In this document: positions 1 through 13,535 of the stretch, in pieces
Numbering within the stretch: the stretch's first letter is position 1
Layout: every line of letters starts with the position of its first letter
Source of the DNA: Pseudonocardia sp.
GTDB lineage: Bacteria > Actinomycetota > Actinomycetes > Mycobacteriales > Pseudonocardiaceae
Length of the DNA stretch: 43,434 bases
Reading direction: 5' to 3'
NCBI GenBank assembly: GCA_025869365.1
Contig: JAOZVV010000106.1
Location: forward strand, 1 to 43,434
Translations under genes and position numbers: made by a program
The notes under the pieces: generated by a model
What the model saw: only the letters and a program-made list of their open reading frames with translations
What the model was told of the DNA's origin: nothing
Database searches by the model: none

Positions 1-195
1 GTCCACGGGGGTGGGTGTCCTGCTCGACACCTCCGGAGTGCCCTCCACGGGCGTCGGGGTGCCGTTCCGCCCAGCCGGGGGGGACGGCGCGCCGCCGCCC
101 CCCTCGGCGACCGGGTGGGAGTCCGTCGCGACGCTGCGGCCGGACTCGGTCCCGTCGCCCGACGTCGTCGGCGGGGTCTTCTCGTTCTCGCTCAC
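1..195 (-). CDS. DUF3566 membrane protein, N-terminal part only (cut by window edge)
   Basis: A GTG start at 193-195 with a GGAGAT ribosome site just upstream opens a frame of 65 codons that runs off the left edge. The visible part (VSENEKTPPTTSG...) is a Gly/Pro/Ser/Thr-rich, probably disordered N-terminus with no recognisable domain. Its position 56 bp downstream of gyrA on the same strand is where actinobacteria carry the DUF3566 transmembrane protein gene, whose products begin with just such a low-complexity tail. The family call rests on synteny because the membrane domain lies outside the window. Confidence 0.6.
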   Translation of the reverse strand, partial: MSENEKTPPTTSGDGTESGRSVATDSHPVAEGGGGAPSPPAGRNGTPTPVEGTPEVSSRTPTPVD

Positions 196-251
196 GAGGT
201 GGAGATCTCCTCGGTCGTCGGCTGGGTGTGGGGCACTTCCGGGCTGATCAC

Positions 252-2768
<2,517 letters not shown>

Positions 2769-2822
2769 GTCGTCCTTCTTCTGCTCGTGCGATTCATACG
2801 TACGTCATGATCAGATGTGTGA

Positions 2823-4889
<2,067 letters not shown>

Positions 4890-4940
4890 TCATCGCCTGC
4901 CGACAGCTTCGGCCGACGCGATGAGGGGAGCCGCGCGGAA

Positions 4941-4979
4941 CACTCCTGTCGATTCTACTGGTCGGGCGCGGCAGGAGTG
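4941..4979 (-). promoter_or_regulatory. Candidate gyrB promoter inside an inverted repeat
   Basis: The 356-bp gap 4803-5158 between gyrB and dciA holds no gene. Reading toward gyrB, a TAGAAT -10-like hexamer (4952-4957) lies inside the loop between perfect 8-bp arms CACTCCTG (4941-4948) and CAGGAGTG (4972-4979). No good -35 is visible. If transcription starts near 4945, the leader is about 140 nt. The arms could be an operator over the promoter or an RNA hairpin. The rest of the gap shows nothing else I can support. Confidence 0.4.
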
Positions 4980-5158
4980 CGGCTAGGACACGTCCAGAAT
5001 CGTCACAGGCGCCCGTTCGTGGATCCGGACGGGTCGCGACCGCCGAAACGGGCCTGTCGAAGGGCAGCCGCGGCGTCATGTGGCGCTCATTGCGGCGCAG
5101 AGCCGCGCGGCGGGGTCCTGGCTGTGGGTGGGGTGCCGGACCGGGCCGCCGCGGACGC

Positions 5159-5812
5159 TCAGCCGTAGGTGTCCCGCGGGCCCCGGCCACCCCGGACGCT
5201 GCGCGGGCCGTGCCGCCAGCTCGGGCCGCTGGGCCCCACGACCCGGATCCGCCGGACGACGTCGCGGCCCACCGCCGCCGCGAGCCGGCCCAGGAGCTGG
5301 CGCTGCAGGGTGCGGATCTGCGTGGCCCACGCCGTCGACTCCGCCTGCAGGGTCAGCTCCCCGTCGCGCAGCGAGATCGGCGTGCAGTGGTCCGCGATGT
5401 CCGGGCCGACGAGCTGGGGCCAGCGGCTGAGAACGGTCGCGTCCGTCAACCGGGAGGACCAGCCCCGGTCCATCGACACCCGGGAGACGAGCCGCCCGAA
5501 CGGCTGCGGGTCCCGGTCGTCCGGCCCCGGCCCGGACCAGCGACGGCGGCGGCCGCCGCGGCGCGCGCCGCGCACCGGTGTGCCGCGGCGTTCGGCGGTG
5601 CGCTCCTCCCGCTGTTTGGCGGAGGCCTCGCGGGCCGCGCGGAGAGCGTCGCGGGCGAGGTCCGAGCCGCGCCGAGCGGTGCCGGAAGTGTCGTCCCCAG
5701 GGGTGTGGACAGGGTTGTGCATGTCCGGCGAGGTCGACGGTCGATCGGCGTCGTTCGGCGGTTCAGGGTGACCGTCATCACCAGAAGAGCGGTAGTTATC
5801 CACAGTATCCAC
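5159..5812 (-). CDS. dciA: DciA-type helicase loader (DUF721)
   Basis: The protein (217 aa from the GTG at 5810-5812) matches the DUF721/DciA family, equivalent to M. tuberculosis Rv0004. Family members bind and help load the replicative helicase DnaB in bacteria lacking DnaC. A disordered, basic N-terminal half leads to WSGPGPDDRDPQPFG (about residues 92-106), then the KH-like domain with TVLSRWPQLVGPDIADHC and ESTAWATQIRTLQRQLL, and the typical actinobacterial tail GRGPRDTYG. The start is uncertain: a second in-frame GTG lies three codons on and an ATG at codon 31. It lies 60 bp after recF in the dnaA-to-gyrA run. DnaA-box-like sequences overlap its start. Confidence 0.9.
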   Translation of the reverse strand: MDTVDNYRSSGDDGHPEPPNDADRPSTSPDMHNPVHTPGDDTSGTARRGSDLARDALRAAREASAKQREERTAERRGTPVRGARRGGRRRRWSGPGPDDRDPQPFGRLVSRVSMDRGWSSRLTDATVLSRWPQLVGPDIADHCTPISLRDGELTLQAESTAWATQIRTLQRQLLGRLAAAVGRDVVRRIRVVGPSGPSWRHGPRSVRGGRGPRDTYG

Positions 5813-5825
5813 AGCCTTGTCCCCA
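5691..5825. promoter_or_regulatory. DnaA-box cluster over the dciA start
   Basis: TTATCCACA at 5796-5804 is an exact E. coli-type DnaA box. It is followed with no gap by GTATCCACA (5805-5813) and, three bases on, TTGTCCCCA (5817-5825). Within dciA, TGTGGACAG at 5704-5712 reads CTGTCCACA on the other strand, and TCGTCCCCA lies at 5691-5699. The first three straddle the dciA start codon and the recF-dciA gap. Boxes this AT-rich are unlikely by chance in DNA of this composition. Function is inferred. Confidence 0.6.
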
Positions 5826-5872
5826 GGAGAGGTCCGAAATCGACCTCTCGGCGTCCGTCGTTCCCGCCCTCG

Positions 5873-7024
5873 TCAGGAGGGGTTCGCCTCCGATACCCCG
5901 GTTCCGACCCGCTCCACGGTGCCACCGCCCACCGCATGGCGGACCCCGTCGAGACCCGCCGGGACATCCTCCGGGACGGCCGCGGTCACGATGACCTGTT
6001 CCGCCTCTGCGACGAGCGTGGCCAACGCGCGGCGCCGCGCCGCGTCCAGCTCGGCGAACACGTCGTCGAGGATCAGGACGGGTTCGACGTCGTCCGCGCG
6101 CAACAGCCGGTAGCACGCCAGCCGGAGCGCGAGGGCGAACGCCCAGGACTCGCCGTGGCTCGCGTAGCCCTTGGCGGGCCCCGGGCCGAGGCGCAGCTCG
6201 AGATCGTCGCGGTGCGGGCCTACGAGACACACCCCGCGCTCGATCTCCTGCCTGCGGACCCGGGCGATCTCGTCGAGCAGGAGTGCCTCGAGCTCCGGCG
6301 GGCCCGGCGGGAGCTCCCCCGGCACCGAGCACCGGTAGGACAGGCCCACCGGGTCGGACGACGGCGCCACCTCCGAGAACGCCTTCTCCGCGTGCGGCGC
6401 GATGCCCTCGACGAGCTGGAGGCGGCCGGCGAGCAGCGCCGCGCCGGTCTTCGCGAGGTGCCCGTCCCACACGTCGAGGGTCTCCAGGTCCGCGCCGCCC
6501 CCGCCGAAGCGGGCGCTCTTCGCGGACTTGAGCAGCGCGGACCGCTGCCGCAGCACCTTGTCGTAGTCCGCGCGCACACCCGCGTAGCGCGGGTACCGGG
6601 CGACCAGCAGCTCGTCCAGGAAGCGCCGCCGCTCCCCGGGGTCCCCGCGGACCAGCGCGAGGTCCTCCGGCGCGAACAGCACGGTGCGCAGGATGCCCAG
6701 GACGTCGCGGGCCCGCGGCACGGGCGCGCGGTTGACCCGCGCCTTGTTCTGCCGGCCGGGTGTGATCTGCAGCTCGACGTCGAGCTGCCGGCCGAGGTGC
6801 ACGACCTGGCCGCGGACGATCGCGTGCTCGGCCCCCCGGCGGACCAGCGGCGCGTCGTTCGACACCCGGTGGGAACCGAGGGTCGACAGGTACCCGATCG
6901 CCTCGACGAGATTGGTCTTGCCGACGCCGTTGGCGCCCTCCAGGACGGTGACCCCGGGCCCCAGCTCGAGCTCGGCACGTTCCCAGGAACGGAAGTCCTC
7001 GACCGCGAGTCTGCGCAGGTGCAT
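5873..7024 (-). CDS. recF: DNA replication/repair protein RecF
   Basis: The 383-aa SMC-like ATPase helps load RecA at single-strand gaps and stalled forks. The N-terminus [14 protein letters not shown] is typical of the family. Walker A is GANGVGKTN, the ABC-type signature is [15 protein letters not shown], and Walker B is [14 protein letters not shown] near the C-terminus. The ATG at 7022-7024 was chosen because it starts the conserved beta-strand. A longer frame to 7093 would overlap gnd and adds a non-conserved basic stretch. It begins 10 bp after the gnd stop codon, so translation is probably coupled. Confidence 0.95.
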   Translation of the reverse strand: MHLRRLAVEDFRSWERAELELGPGVTVLEGANGVGKTNLVEAIGYLSTLGSHRVSNDAPLVRRGAEHAIVRGQVVHLGRQLDVELQITPGRQNKARVNRAPVPRARDVLGILRTVLFAPEDLALVRGDPGERRRFLDELLVARYPRYAGVRADYDKVLRQRSALLKSAKSARFGGGGADLETLDVWDGHLAKTGAALLAGRLQLVEGIAPHAEKAFSEVAPSSDPVGLSYRCSVPGELPPGPPELEALLLDEIARVRRQEIERGVCLVGPHRDDLELRLGPGPAKGYASHGESWAFALALRLACYRLLRADDVEPVLILDDVFAELDAARRRALATLVAEAEQVIVTAAVPEDVPAGLDGVRHAVGGGTVERVGTGVSEANPS

Positions 7025-7034
7025 CCAGCCGCCG

Positions 7035-7994
7035 CTAGCCGTGTGCCGGACTCTGGGTCGAGCCGGTGCCCGAACTCGGACCGGCGGTGTCACCGGGATT
7101 GCCCGAGGGACCCGCGACCTTCTTCACCGCATGCCCGCCGAACTGGTTGCGCAGCGCCGCGACGGCCTTCATCGCCGGGGACTCGTCCTGCCGGGAGGCG
7201 AACCGGGCGAACAGCGCGGCGGAGATCACGGGCAGCGGGACGGCGTGGGTGATGGCCTCCTCGATCGTCCACCGGCCCTCGCCGGAGTCGTCGACGTACC
7301 CCTCGAGGTCCGCGAGGTGGGCGTCGTCCTTGAGCGCGTTGACCAGCAGGTCCAGCAGCCAGGAACGGACCACCGTGCCGCGGGACCAGGCCTGGATCAC
7401 CGCGGGCACGTTCGTGACCAGCGGTGCGGCCTCCATCAGCTCGAAGCCCTCGGCGTAGGCCTGCATCAGGCCGTACTCGATGCCGTTGTGGACCATCTTC
7501 GAGAAGTGGCCGGCGCCGACCGGGCCCGCGTGCGCGAACCCCTCCTCGCGGGGACCCTCGGGCCGCAGCGCGTCGAAGATCGGCATCGCGAGCGCGACGT
7601 GCTCGTCGGATCCGCCGGCCATCAGCCCGTAGCCGTTGTCCTTGCCCCAGATGCCGCCCGACACACCGCAGTCCAGGTAGCCGATCCCCTTGGCGGACAG
7701 GAGCTCGGCGTTCGGCGCGTCGTCCGTGTAGCGGGAGTTCCCGCCGTCGATCACCAGGTCACCGGGCGAGAGGACCTCGCTCAGCTTCTGCACGGTGCTC
7801 CGTGTGGGGTCCCCCGAGGGCACCATCACCCAGACGACGCGGGGTGCGTCGAGCGCGGCGGCGAGATCCTCGAGCGAGCCGACGTCCGTCACCTCGGGAC
7901 GGGGGTCGTACCCGACGACCTCGTGGCCCGCTGCGCGAACGCGGTCCCGCATGTTGCCGCCCATACGGCCGAGACCGATCAGTCCGAGTTGCAC
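7035..7994 (-). CDS. gnd: 6-phosphogluconate dehydrogenase, short decarboxylating form
   Basis: The enzyme (319 aa) oxidatively decarboxylates 6-phosphogluconate to ribulose 5-phosphate. The Rossmann motif [12 protein letters not shown] opens the protein, followed by [12 protein letters not shown] and the catalytic region [19 protein letters not shown] and [21 protein letters not shown], which carries the catalytic lysine and asparagine. The length fits the short bacterial form of about 300 aa rather than the 470-aa form; that short group is often NAD-dependent, which I infer. The GTG start has GGAGGAG eight bases upstream. A gnd gene between dnaN and recF is a standard arrangement in actinobacteria. 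Confidence 0.95.
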   Translation of the reverse strand: MQLGLIGLGRMGGNMRDRVRAAGHEVVGYDPRPEVTDVGSLEDLAAALDAPRVVWVMVPSGDPTRSTVQKLSEVLSPGDLVIDGGNSRYTDDAPNAELLSAKGIGYLDCGVSGGIWGKDNGYGLMAGGSDEHVALAMPIFDALRPEGPREEGFAHAGPVGAGHFSKMVHNGIEYGLMQAYAEGFELMEAAPLVTNVPAVIQAWSRGTVVRSWLLDLLVNALKDDAHLADLEGYVDDSGEGRWTIEEAITHAVPLPVISAALFARFASRQDESPAMKAVAALRNQFGGHAVKKVAGPSGNPGDTAGPSSGTGSTQSPAHG

Positions 7995-8093
7995 GTCCGC
8001 TGCTCCTCCGCCGGGGATGGATCTTCAGGTGGCGCCCATCGTGCACCAGCGGGGACCGGCGGGCGCACCCGGTCGTCCGTGTTCACCGGATGG

Positions 8094-9239
8094 TCATCCG
8101 GGCAGGCGGACCGGCATCAGCAGGTGGAGGTAGCCGGGGTCCGGGGCGGGCTCGCCCTCGGCCGGCGGCGGGACGACGGGCCGGACCAGCGCGGGCCGGT
8201 TCGGCGTGGTGAACGTGAGCCGCGCGCGGTCCGTGTGCAGCGCCCCGAGCGAGTCCAGCAGGTAACCGGGGTTGAACGCGATGGTGAGCGGGGTCCCGTC
8301 GAGCGCGCACGGGAGTTCCTCCTCCGCGCTGCCGACGTCGTCCCCGCCGGCGGCGAGCCGCAGCCCGTCCTCGCCGAACTCCATCCGGATCTGCGCGACC
8401 CGGTCCGCGACGAGCGACACCCGCTTGATCGCCTCGACCAACGCCGCCACCTCGAGCTCCGCGGCGGTGGTGTGCTCGGCCGGGATGAGCTGGCGGAACC
8501 GCGGGAACTCGGCGTCGAGCAGGCGGGTGGTCGACCGGCGGCCGCCGCCCGTCATGCCGAGCATCCCGTCTCCCGCGGACAGCGCGATCTCCACGGTGCC
8601 GGATCCGGCGAGCGTCTTCGCGACCTCGGCCAGCGTCCGGGCCGGGATCAGCACGGCGGTGGAGATCGACTCGTCCTCGGGCTGCCAGTTCAGCTCGCGG
8701 ACGGCGAGCCGGAACCGGTCCGTGGCGGCGAGGGTCAGGCGTCCGCCCTCGATCTCCACCCGGACGCCGGTGAGCATCGGCAGGGTGTCGTCCCGGCCGG
8801 CGGCCACGGCGACCTGGGCCACCGCGGCGGCCAGCTGGTTCGCGTCGATCTTGCCGGCACGCTGCGGCATCGACGGGAGCTGCGGGTAGTCCTCGACCGG
8901 CATGATCGGGAGGGAGAACTTGCTGTTGCCGCAGTTGATCGTGGCCCGGGACCCGTCGACGACCATGTCCACCGGCTTCGACGGCAGCGCCCGGGTGATG
9001 TCCGCGAGCAGCCGGCCGGAGACCAGGAACCTGCCGGGGTCCCCGATGGTCGCGTCCAGTTCCACCCGCGCCGAGGTCTCGTAGTCGAACCCCGAGACCG
9101 TCAGCCGGTCCCCGTGCTCGCCGGAGCTGCCCTCGATCAGGACCCCGCCCAGGACCGGGACCGGGGGTCGCGCGGGCAGGCTGCGGGCGACCCACGCTGC
9201 CGCATCGGCCAGGACGTCGCGTTCGACCCGGAACTTCAT
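8094..9239 (-). CDS. dnaN: DNA polymerase III sliding clamp (beta subunit)
   Basis: The 381-aa ring-forming clamp tethers the replicative polymerase to DNA. The N-terminus [37 protein letters not shown] is diagnostic, and the three repeated clamp folds are present (for example [33 protein letters not shown], and the C-terminal [12 protein letters not shown] tail that forms part of the partner-binding pocket). The ATG has a weak AAAGG site 11 bases upstream. It is separated from dnaA by the origin region. The 99-bp gap to gnd holds only the gnd ribosome site. Confidence 0.97.
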   Translation of the reverse strand: MKFRVERDVLADAAAWVARSLPARPPVPVLGGVLIEGSSGEHGDRLTVSGFDYETSARVELDATIGDPGRFLVSGRLLADITRALPSKPVDMVVDGSRATINCGNSKFSLPIMPVEDYPQLPSMPQRAGKIDANQLAAAVAQVAVAAGRDDTLPMLTGVRVEIEGGRLTLAATDRFRLAVRELNWQPEDESISTAVLIPARTLAEVAKTLAGSGTVEIALSAGDGMLGMTGGGRRSTTRLLDAEFPRFRQLIPAEHTTAAELEVAALVEAIKRVSLVADRVAQIRMEFGEDGLRLAAGGDDVGSAEEELPCALDGTPLTIAFNPGYLLDSLGALHTDRARLTFTTPNRPALVRPVVPPPAEGEPAPDPGYLHLLMPVRLPG

Positions 9240-10400
9240 GGCGGGAGGGACCTTTCACCGGTGGTCACTGGGTGCGACCGGAAGGCAGGGACAGCTCTGC
9301 CTGGACGGACACGGAGCGACTGGACATCGAGCGTGCTGGGGCGTTCGTCGACCCTCGACGACGGCGGGGTGTGGAGCCCCGGACCGGTTCGAGGTCGGTC
9401 GGCTCACCGTAGAGCCTCCCGAGGCCGGGTGTCACGTCGGCCGTCGACGGATCCCCCGGCCGGACGGGCGGGCCCGGACGGGCACACGTTCGGGGCTCCA
9501 TCCACCGCGTTGTTTCTCTTTAGATCTCTCCAAGAGAGAACACCAGAAGCAGTGATAACACCTGTGGACAGTGTGGATGGAGCTCATCGTCGCAGGTCCC
9601 ACGGTGCGGCGCCCTGGGGATGGACCCCTGGGACTACCGGTTGACGGAGCGGCCGAACGGTGGATGGGCGGCGCTCCGGCCGCCCTGTCCCCGATCCATC
9701 CCCCGTTTCGGGGGGAGTTGTCCACGGGTTCGGGGTGGTTCGTCCACCGGCTCCGGAGTGACCATCCACAGACTTGTCCCCAGATGTGGGTGAAACGTGG
9801 CCGCGTATCCACCCTGCGCGACCGGTCGGCGTGAACATGGCAACACCAGGACGAGCCGGAAAACCCTCAGGAACCTCACATGGTGCCCGACTGACTACTG
9901 TACGTGACGTCCGGTGGTCCGGTGAGCCGTCTCCGTGATCGCTCCTGAGCGGCGAACGCCCTTTAGCGGACGCCGAGCGGTACACCGTGGAGCGACACGC
10001 CACGGGTTTCGGGGTCCACCGGATCGGGATCATGTCCGAATCGATGCACCCGTGAGAGGGTCGCTGCCGGACGCCGGACGAGGGGGTCTGCCGATGCCGG
10101 GGCGGGGCGAGATCGGCGCTCTCCGGCCGTCTCAGCGCTGCGACCGTGTGGGTGCCGGATGCCGGGCCGCGGCCTGCGGTGAGTGAGCGGCGGTCCGGCC
10201 GGTTCCGGGGCTCCTACGGCGGCGAGGCGCTGACCTGCGGTTGTGGATGCCTGGGGACAACTCACCGCCCGGTGATCGTTCCGAGGGCAGATGAAGATCA
10301 TCTCGATGATCGACTGCGTCGGCGCCGGGGCGGGCGGGCACCCGGTTCCGATGATCAACCGGAGGACGGTGGCGGGTCAGCGCCGCGCGTCGCCGGTCCG
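9240..10400. other. oriC: Chromosomal replication origin region (oriC) between dnaA and dnaN
   Basis: This 1161-bp gene-free stretch lies between dnaA and dnaN, the usual actinobacterial origin position. DnaA-box-like 9-mers, given as the top-strand sequence or its complement: CTGTCCACA (9563-9571, minus), CCATCCACA (9572-9580, minus), TTGTCCACG (9718-9726), CCATCCACA (9762-9770), TTGTCCCCA (9774-9782), GTATCCACC (9805-9813), GCATCCACA (10242-10250, minus) and TTGTCCCCA (10252-10260, minus). An unusually AT-rich tract at about 9510-9560, ending at the first pair of boxes, is a candidate unwinding element. No gene is visible; open frames here lack start sites and family similarity. Confidence 0.85.
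9510..9560. other. Candidate DNA-unwinding element of oriC
   Basis: This roughly 50-bp tract (including TTTCTCTTTAGATCTCTCC and AGTGATAACA) is close to half A+T, far richer than its surroundings, and directly abuts the adjacent boxes at 9563-9580. Low melting stability beside DnaA boxes is what an unwinding element needs. Assignment is by composition and position only. Confidence 0.45.
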
Positions 10401-12038
10401 TCAGTGGCGGGCGCGCTGCTTGATGCGCGCGGTGAGCTCCTGGACCTGCTCGAAGGTCTTGCGGCGCAGGGAGATCTCGTTGCGGATCTTCTTGTCCGCG
10501 TGCATGACCGTGGTGTGGTCACGGCCGCCGAAGGTCTGACCGATCCGCGGCAACGAGAGATCCGTCAGCTCGCGGCACAGGTACATGGAGATCTGGCGCG
10601 CCTGGGCGAGGGCCTTCGTCTTGCCCGGGCCGCACAGCTCGTCCAGGGACACGTTGAAGAAGTCCGCGGTGACGGCCATGATCGTCGGCGCGGTGATCTC
10701 CGACGCGGCCGCGTCCGGGATGAGGTCCCGCAGCACGATCTCGGCGAGCTGGGTGTCCACCGGCTGCCGGTTGAGCGACGCGAACGCCGTGACCCGGATC
10801 AGCGCACCCTCGAGCTCACGGATGTTCCGCTCTATGCGCTCGGCGATGAACTCCAGCACGTCCCCGGGGACGGCGAGCCGGTCCTGGGCCGCCTTCTTGC
10901 GCAGGATCGCGATCCGCGTCTCGAGCTCGGGCGGCTGGATGTCCGTGATGAGGCCCCACTCGAACCGGGTCCGCATCCGGTCCTCGAGGGTCTCCAGGCG
11001 TTTCGGGGGGCGGTCCGAGGAGACGACGATCTGCTTGTTCGCGTTGTGGAGGGTGTTGAAGGTGTGGAAGAACTCCTCCTGCGTCCCTTCCTTGCCCTCC
11101 AGGAACTGGATGTCGTCCACCAGCAGCACGTCGACGTCCCGGTAGCGGCGCTGGAAGGCCACCTTGCGGTCGTCGCGCAGCGAGTTGATGAAGTCGTTCG
11201 TGAACTCCTCGGTACTGACGTACCGCACGCGCATGCCGGGGAACAGCCGCTGGGCGTAGTGCCCCACTGCATGCAGCAGGTGGGTCTTGCCCAGCCCGGA
11301 CTCCCCCCAGATGAAGAGCGGGTTGTAGGCGCGGGCGGGCGCCTCGGCGACGGCGACGGCCGCGGCGTGGCTGAAGCGGTTGGACGCCCCGATGACGAAG
11401 GTGTCGAAGATGTACTTCTCGTTCAGCCGGGTCTGCGACCGCGGCGCGACCGGATCGCCCGCGCGGGGCGCGGAGTACGTGGGCCAGACCTCGGGCCGCG
11501 CGGTGTCCGACGCGCCGAGCGTGCCCAGGGACCCGTCGCCGTTGTCCGTCCCGATGCCGACGGCGGGGCTGCCGCCGGGCGGCGTCGCCAGGTCGAGGCC
11601 GTGCGCCTCGGCGCCGGTGCCCGGGAGCATGTCGCCGCCGGCGGGCATCGGCTCGGGCAGCCGCTCGTCACCGAACTCCGCCCGGACCGGGGTGCCGCCG
11701 GCGCGGGAGGGATGGACGCGCTCCGGCGGGTCGGGCACCTCGGTGCCGCCGGACGCCGCCGAGGCGTCGACGACGACCGCGAGGTTGACCTGCACACCGA
11801 GGTGGCGGCCGAGGGCCTCGCTGATCGGCCGACGGAGGATGCGCTCGATCGCGTCCTTCGCGAACTCGCTCGGCGCCGCGAGCAGGGCGGTGCCGTCGAG
11901 GAGCCCCAGCGGGCGGGTGAGCCGCAGGAACGCGCGTTGCTGGGCCGAGAGCCCGGGCGCGCCGGGTTCGGGCGAGCCGGAGAGGTCCGCGATGACCTGG
12001 TTCCAGACCTGTCCGAGATCACCAGGTTGGTCAGCCAC
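10401..12038 (-). CDS. dnaA: Chromosomal replication initiator DnaA
   Basis: The 545-aa initiator binds DnaA boxes and melts oriC. Domain I covers about residues 1-90. A long Pro/Gly-rich linker (about 92-203) makes the protein longer than the mycobacterial one. The AAA+ domain follows, with Walker A GESGLGKT (245-252), Walker [12 protein letters not shown] and sensor regions. Domain IV ends with the box-binding helix-turn-helix [15 protein letters not shown]. The GTG start at 12036-12038 has GGGAGGA nine bases upstream. It is transcribed toward oriC and divergently from rpmH. A DnaA box lies between its presumed promoter and the gene, suggesting autoregulation. Confidence 0.98.
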   Translation of the reverse strand: MADQPGDLGQVWNQVIADLSGSPEPGAPGLSAQQRAFLRLTRPLGLLDGTALLAAPSEFAKDAIERILRRPISEALGRHLGVQVNLAVVVDASAASGGTEVPDPPERVHPSRAGGTPVRAEFGDERLPEPMPAGGDMLPGTGAEAHGLDLATPPGGSPAVGIGTDNGDGSLGTLGASDTARPEVWPTYSAPRAGDPVAPRSQTRLNEKYIFDTFVIGASNRFSHAAAVAVAEAPARAYNPLFIWGESGLGKTHLLHAVGHYAQRLFPGMRVRYVSTEEFTNDFINSLRDDRKVAFQRRYRDVDVLLVDDIQFLEGKEGTQEEFFHTFNTLHNANKQIVVSSDRPPKRLETLEDRMRTRFEWGLITDIQPPELETRIAILRKKAAQDRLAVPGDVLEFIAERIERNIRELEGALIRVTAFASLNRQPVDTQLAEIVLRDLIPDAAASEITAPTIMAVTADFFNVSLDELCGPGKTKALAQARQISMYLCRELTDLSLPRIGQTFGGRDHTTVMHADKKIRNEISLRRKTFEQVQELTARIKQRARH

Positions 12039-12155
12039 CGTCGGGATCCTCCCCTCCGCATGTCGTACCGGTCCGCGTCGGGGCGGTCACCGGGTGTCGT
12101 CGAGCGCCCGACCTGGGGCCGGACGGGCATGGGCCGGGCCCGGGTATCCCCAGAC

Positions 12156-12181
12156 CTGTCCACATATGTGCACAGACCCTA
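12156..12181 (-). promoter_or_regulatory. Candidate dnaA promoter with a DnaA box at the start site
   Basis: Reading toward dnaA, TAGGGT (12176-12181) is a plausible -10. The DnaA box CTGTCCACA (12156-12164, top strand) begins only a few bases past the expected start point near 12169, and a box-like GTATCCCCA lies at 12144-12152. This placement would let DnaA repress its own gene. I see no convincing -35, so the promoter itself is tentative. Confidence 0.45.
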
Positions 12182-12185
12182 CGCA

Positions 12186-12245
12186 GGGTTGTTCCGCGGA
12201 TCCCGGGTGGGCCCGCTGGCTCACTGTCGGAGCGGGGTTGTTCCG
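12186..12245. repeat. Direct repeat pair upstream of dnaA
   Basis: GGGTTGTTCCG occurs at 12186-12196 and again at 12235-12245, in the same orientation and 49 bp apart, inside the 543-bp dnaA-rpmH gap (12039-12581). They lie just upstream of the candidate dnaA -10. They may be operator half-sites for an unknown regulator. The remainder of the gap shows only the rpmH promoter described separately. Confidence 0.45.
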
Positions 12246-12404
12246 GCCCCCCGGACGGAACGGTGCGAAGCGGGCACGTTAACAACACCCTGGTCGTGGC
12301 CACAAGGCAGCCCGGCATGTCGGGATCTCGGCGTGACGGAGCGGTCGCCCAGCGCAGTCGTGACGGCGTTGCGGAACCGGTGCCGCCCCAGGTGGTGGGC
12401 CGGT

Positions 12405-12434
12405 TTGACCCTCTTCCGAGCGGCTGCGTACCCT
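12405..12434 (+). promoter_or_regulatory. rpmH promoter
   Basis: TTGACC (12405-12410) and TACCCT (12429-12434) are separated by 18 bp and match the housekeeping -35 and -10 pattern. Transcription would start near 12441, leaving a leader of about 140 nt before rpmH. This is the best promoter match seen in the window. Confidence 0.65.
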
Positions 12435-12581
12435 GGGACGAACCGTGTCCGTGGGACCGGCGCGCGCTGCTGTTCATTCGGTATCGCGTCCCGGCCCCCG
12501 CGAGCACCGACCACTCCAGTACCTGACAGCTACAGACGGCCCGGCTCCGCGCCAGGACGCCGTCGACCGGGAGAGCCGACC

Positions 12582-12725
12582 GTGAGCAAGGGCAAGCGCA
12601 CCTTTCAGCCTAACAACCGCCGCCGGGCCAAGACGCACGGTTTCCGGCTGCGTATGCGTACCCGCGCGGGGCGCGCCATCCTCGCTGGGCGTCGCCGCAA
12701 GGGCCGCGCCGAGCTCTCCGCCTGA
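12582..12725 (+). CDS. rpmH: 50S ribosomal protein L34
   Basis: The 47-aa protein starting [20 protein letters not shown] is unmistakably L34, a small basic protein of the large ribosomal subunit, with the conserved [18 protein letters not shown] centre and a tail rich in arginine and lysine. The GTG start at 12582-12584 follows a weak purine-rich stretch (GGGAGAG). It heads the rpmH-rnpA-yidD-yidC-jag run found beside dnaA in most bacteria. It is only 47 codons long and sits inside a long antisense-type open frame. Confidence 0.98.
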   Translation: MSKGKRTFQPNNRRRAKTHGFRLRMRTRAGRAILAGRRRKGRAELSA

Positions 12726-12741
12726 TCATCGCGGCGTCGGA

Positions 12742-13122
12742 GTGCTTCCGGCCGACGCCCGGCTGACCCGTCGGGATGACTTCGCCTCGACGATCCGCCG
12801 TGGCCGCAGGGCCGGACGCTCCCGTCTCGTCATACATCTGCAGGTGAGCGGCACCCATGACCCGGCCGCGCCGACCTCGTCGGCGCGCGCCGGGTTCGTC
12901 GTGAGCAAGGCCGTCGGCAACGCCGTCGTCCGGCACCGGGTCGCCCGTCGCCTGCGTCATCTCGTCGCGCCCCGGCTCGCGGACCTGCCCGCCGGGGCGC
13001 TACTCGTCGTGCGCGCCCTCCCGCCCGCGGCCGACGCCACGTCGGCCGAGCTGGGTGAGGACCTGGACTCCGCGCTGCGTACCGCTCTCCGCAGACTCCG
13101 CGTCACCGCGGACGCCCCGTGA
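12742..13122 (+). CDS. rnpA: Ribonuclease P protein component
   Basis: The 126-aa basic protein assists the RNase P RNA in 5' maturation of tRNA precursors. The N-terminal [26 protein letters not shown] and the RNR-like signature region [21 protein letters not shown] are characteristic, although the usual RN in that motif is VR here. The GTG start at 12742 lies 16 bp after rpmH. The TGA stop overlaps the GTG of yidD (GTGA), so the two are likely translationally coupled. Confidence 0.95.
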   Translation: MLPADARLTRRDDFASTIRRGRRAGRSRLVIHLQVSGTHDPAAPTSSARAGFVVSKAVGNAVVRHRVARRLRHLVAPRLADLPAGALLVVRALPPAADATSAELGEDLDSALRTALRRLRVTADAP

Positions 13123-13535
13123 GCGGGTCGTCCGGCGACGTCCCCGCGCCCCGGGACGAGGCGGAAGGGGACGACGTGGATCTCACGGCGGACCGCCGTC
13201 CCGGCCCCGCCGCGCGGGCCCTGATCGGCGCCGTGCGCTTCTACCAGCACTGGATCTCCCCCGGGCTGCCTCCGACCTGCCGCTTCTATCCGAGCTGCAG
13301 TGCCTACGCGGCGGAGGCCGTACAGGTCCACGGCGCGCTCCGCGGGACCGGTATGGCCGTTCTGCGGCTGTTGCGCTGCGGACCGTGGCACCCTGGCGGA
13401 GTGGACCCCGTGCCGGAGCGCCGGACGCGGACGCGTCCAGGAGCCGCGGGGGCCGCCGCCTCCGGGGTCTCGGCGCCCGCCCACCACGAGCCCCACGACT
13501 GCGCGAGGAACTGCGAGGAGCAAGCGCCGTGCTGA
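13119..13535 (+). CDS. yidD: Membrane protein insertion efficiency factor YidD
   Basis: The 138-aa protein has the YidD core [42 protein letters not shown] and the following [19 protein letters not shown], including the conserved cysteines. The family acts at the inner membrane with YidC. A 30-residue acidic N-terminal extension and a Cys/His-containing tail ([17 protein letters not shown]) extend beyond the core, which usually spans about 80 residues. The gene overlaps rnpA by 4 bp and yidC by 7 bp. Confidence 0.95.
   Translation: MSGSSGDVPAPRDEAEGDDVDLTADRRPGPAARALIGAVRFYQHWISPGLPPTCRFYPSCSAYAAEAVQVHGALRGTGMAVLRLLRCGPWHPGGVDPVPERRTRTRPGAAGAAASGVSAPAHHEPHDCARNCEEQAPC

Noticed and set aside
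10146..12581. A long plus-strand frame opposite dnaA that reads into rpmH
   Set aside because: Only its last 47 codons are real (rpmH); the rest is the antisense shadow of dnaA and of the origin region.
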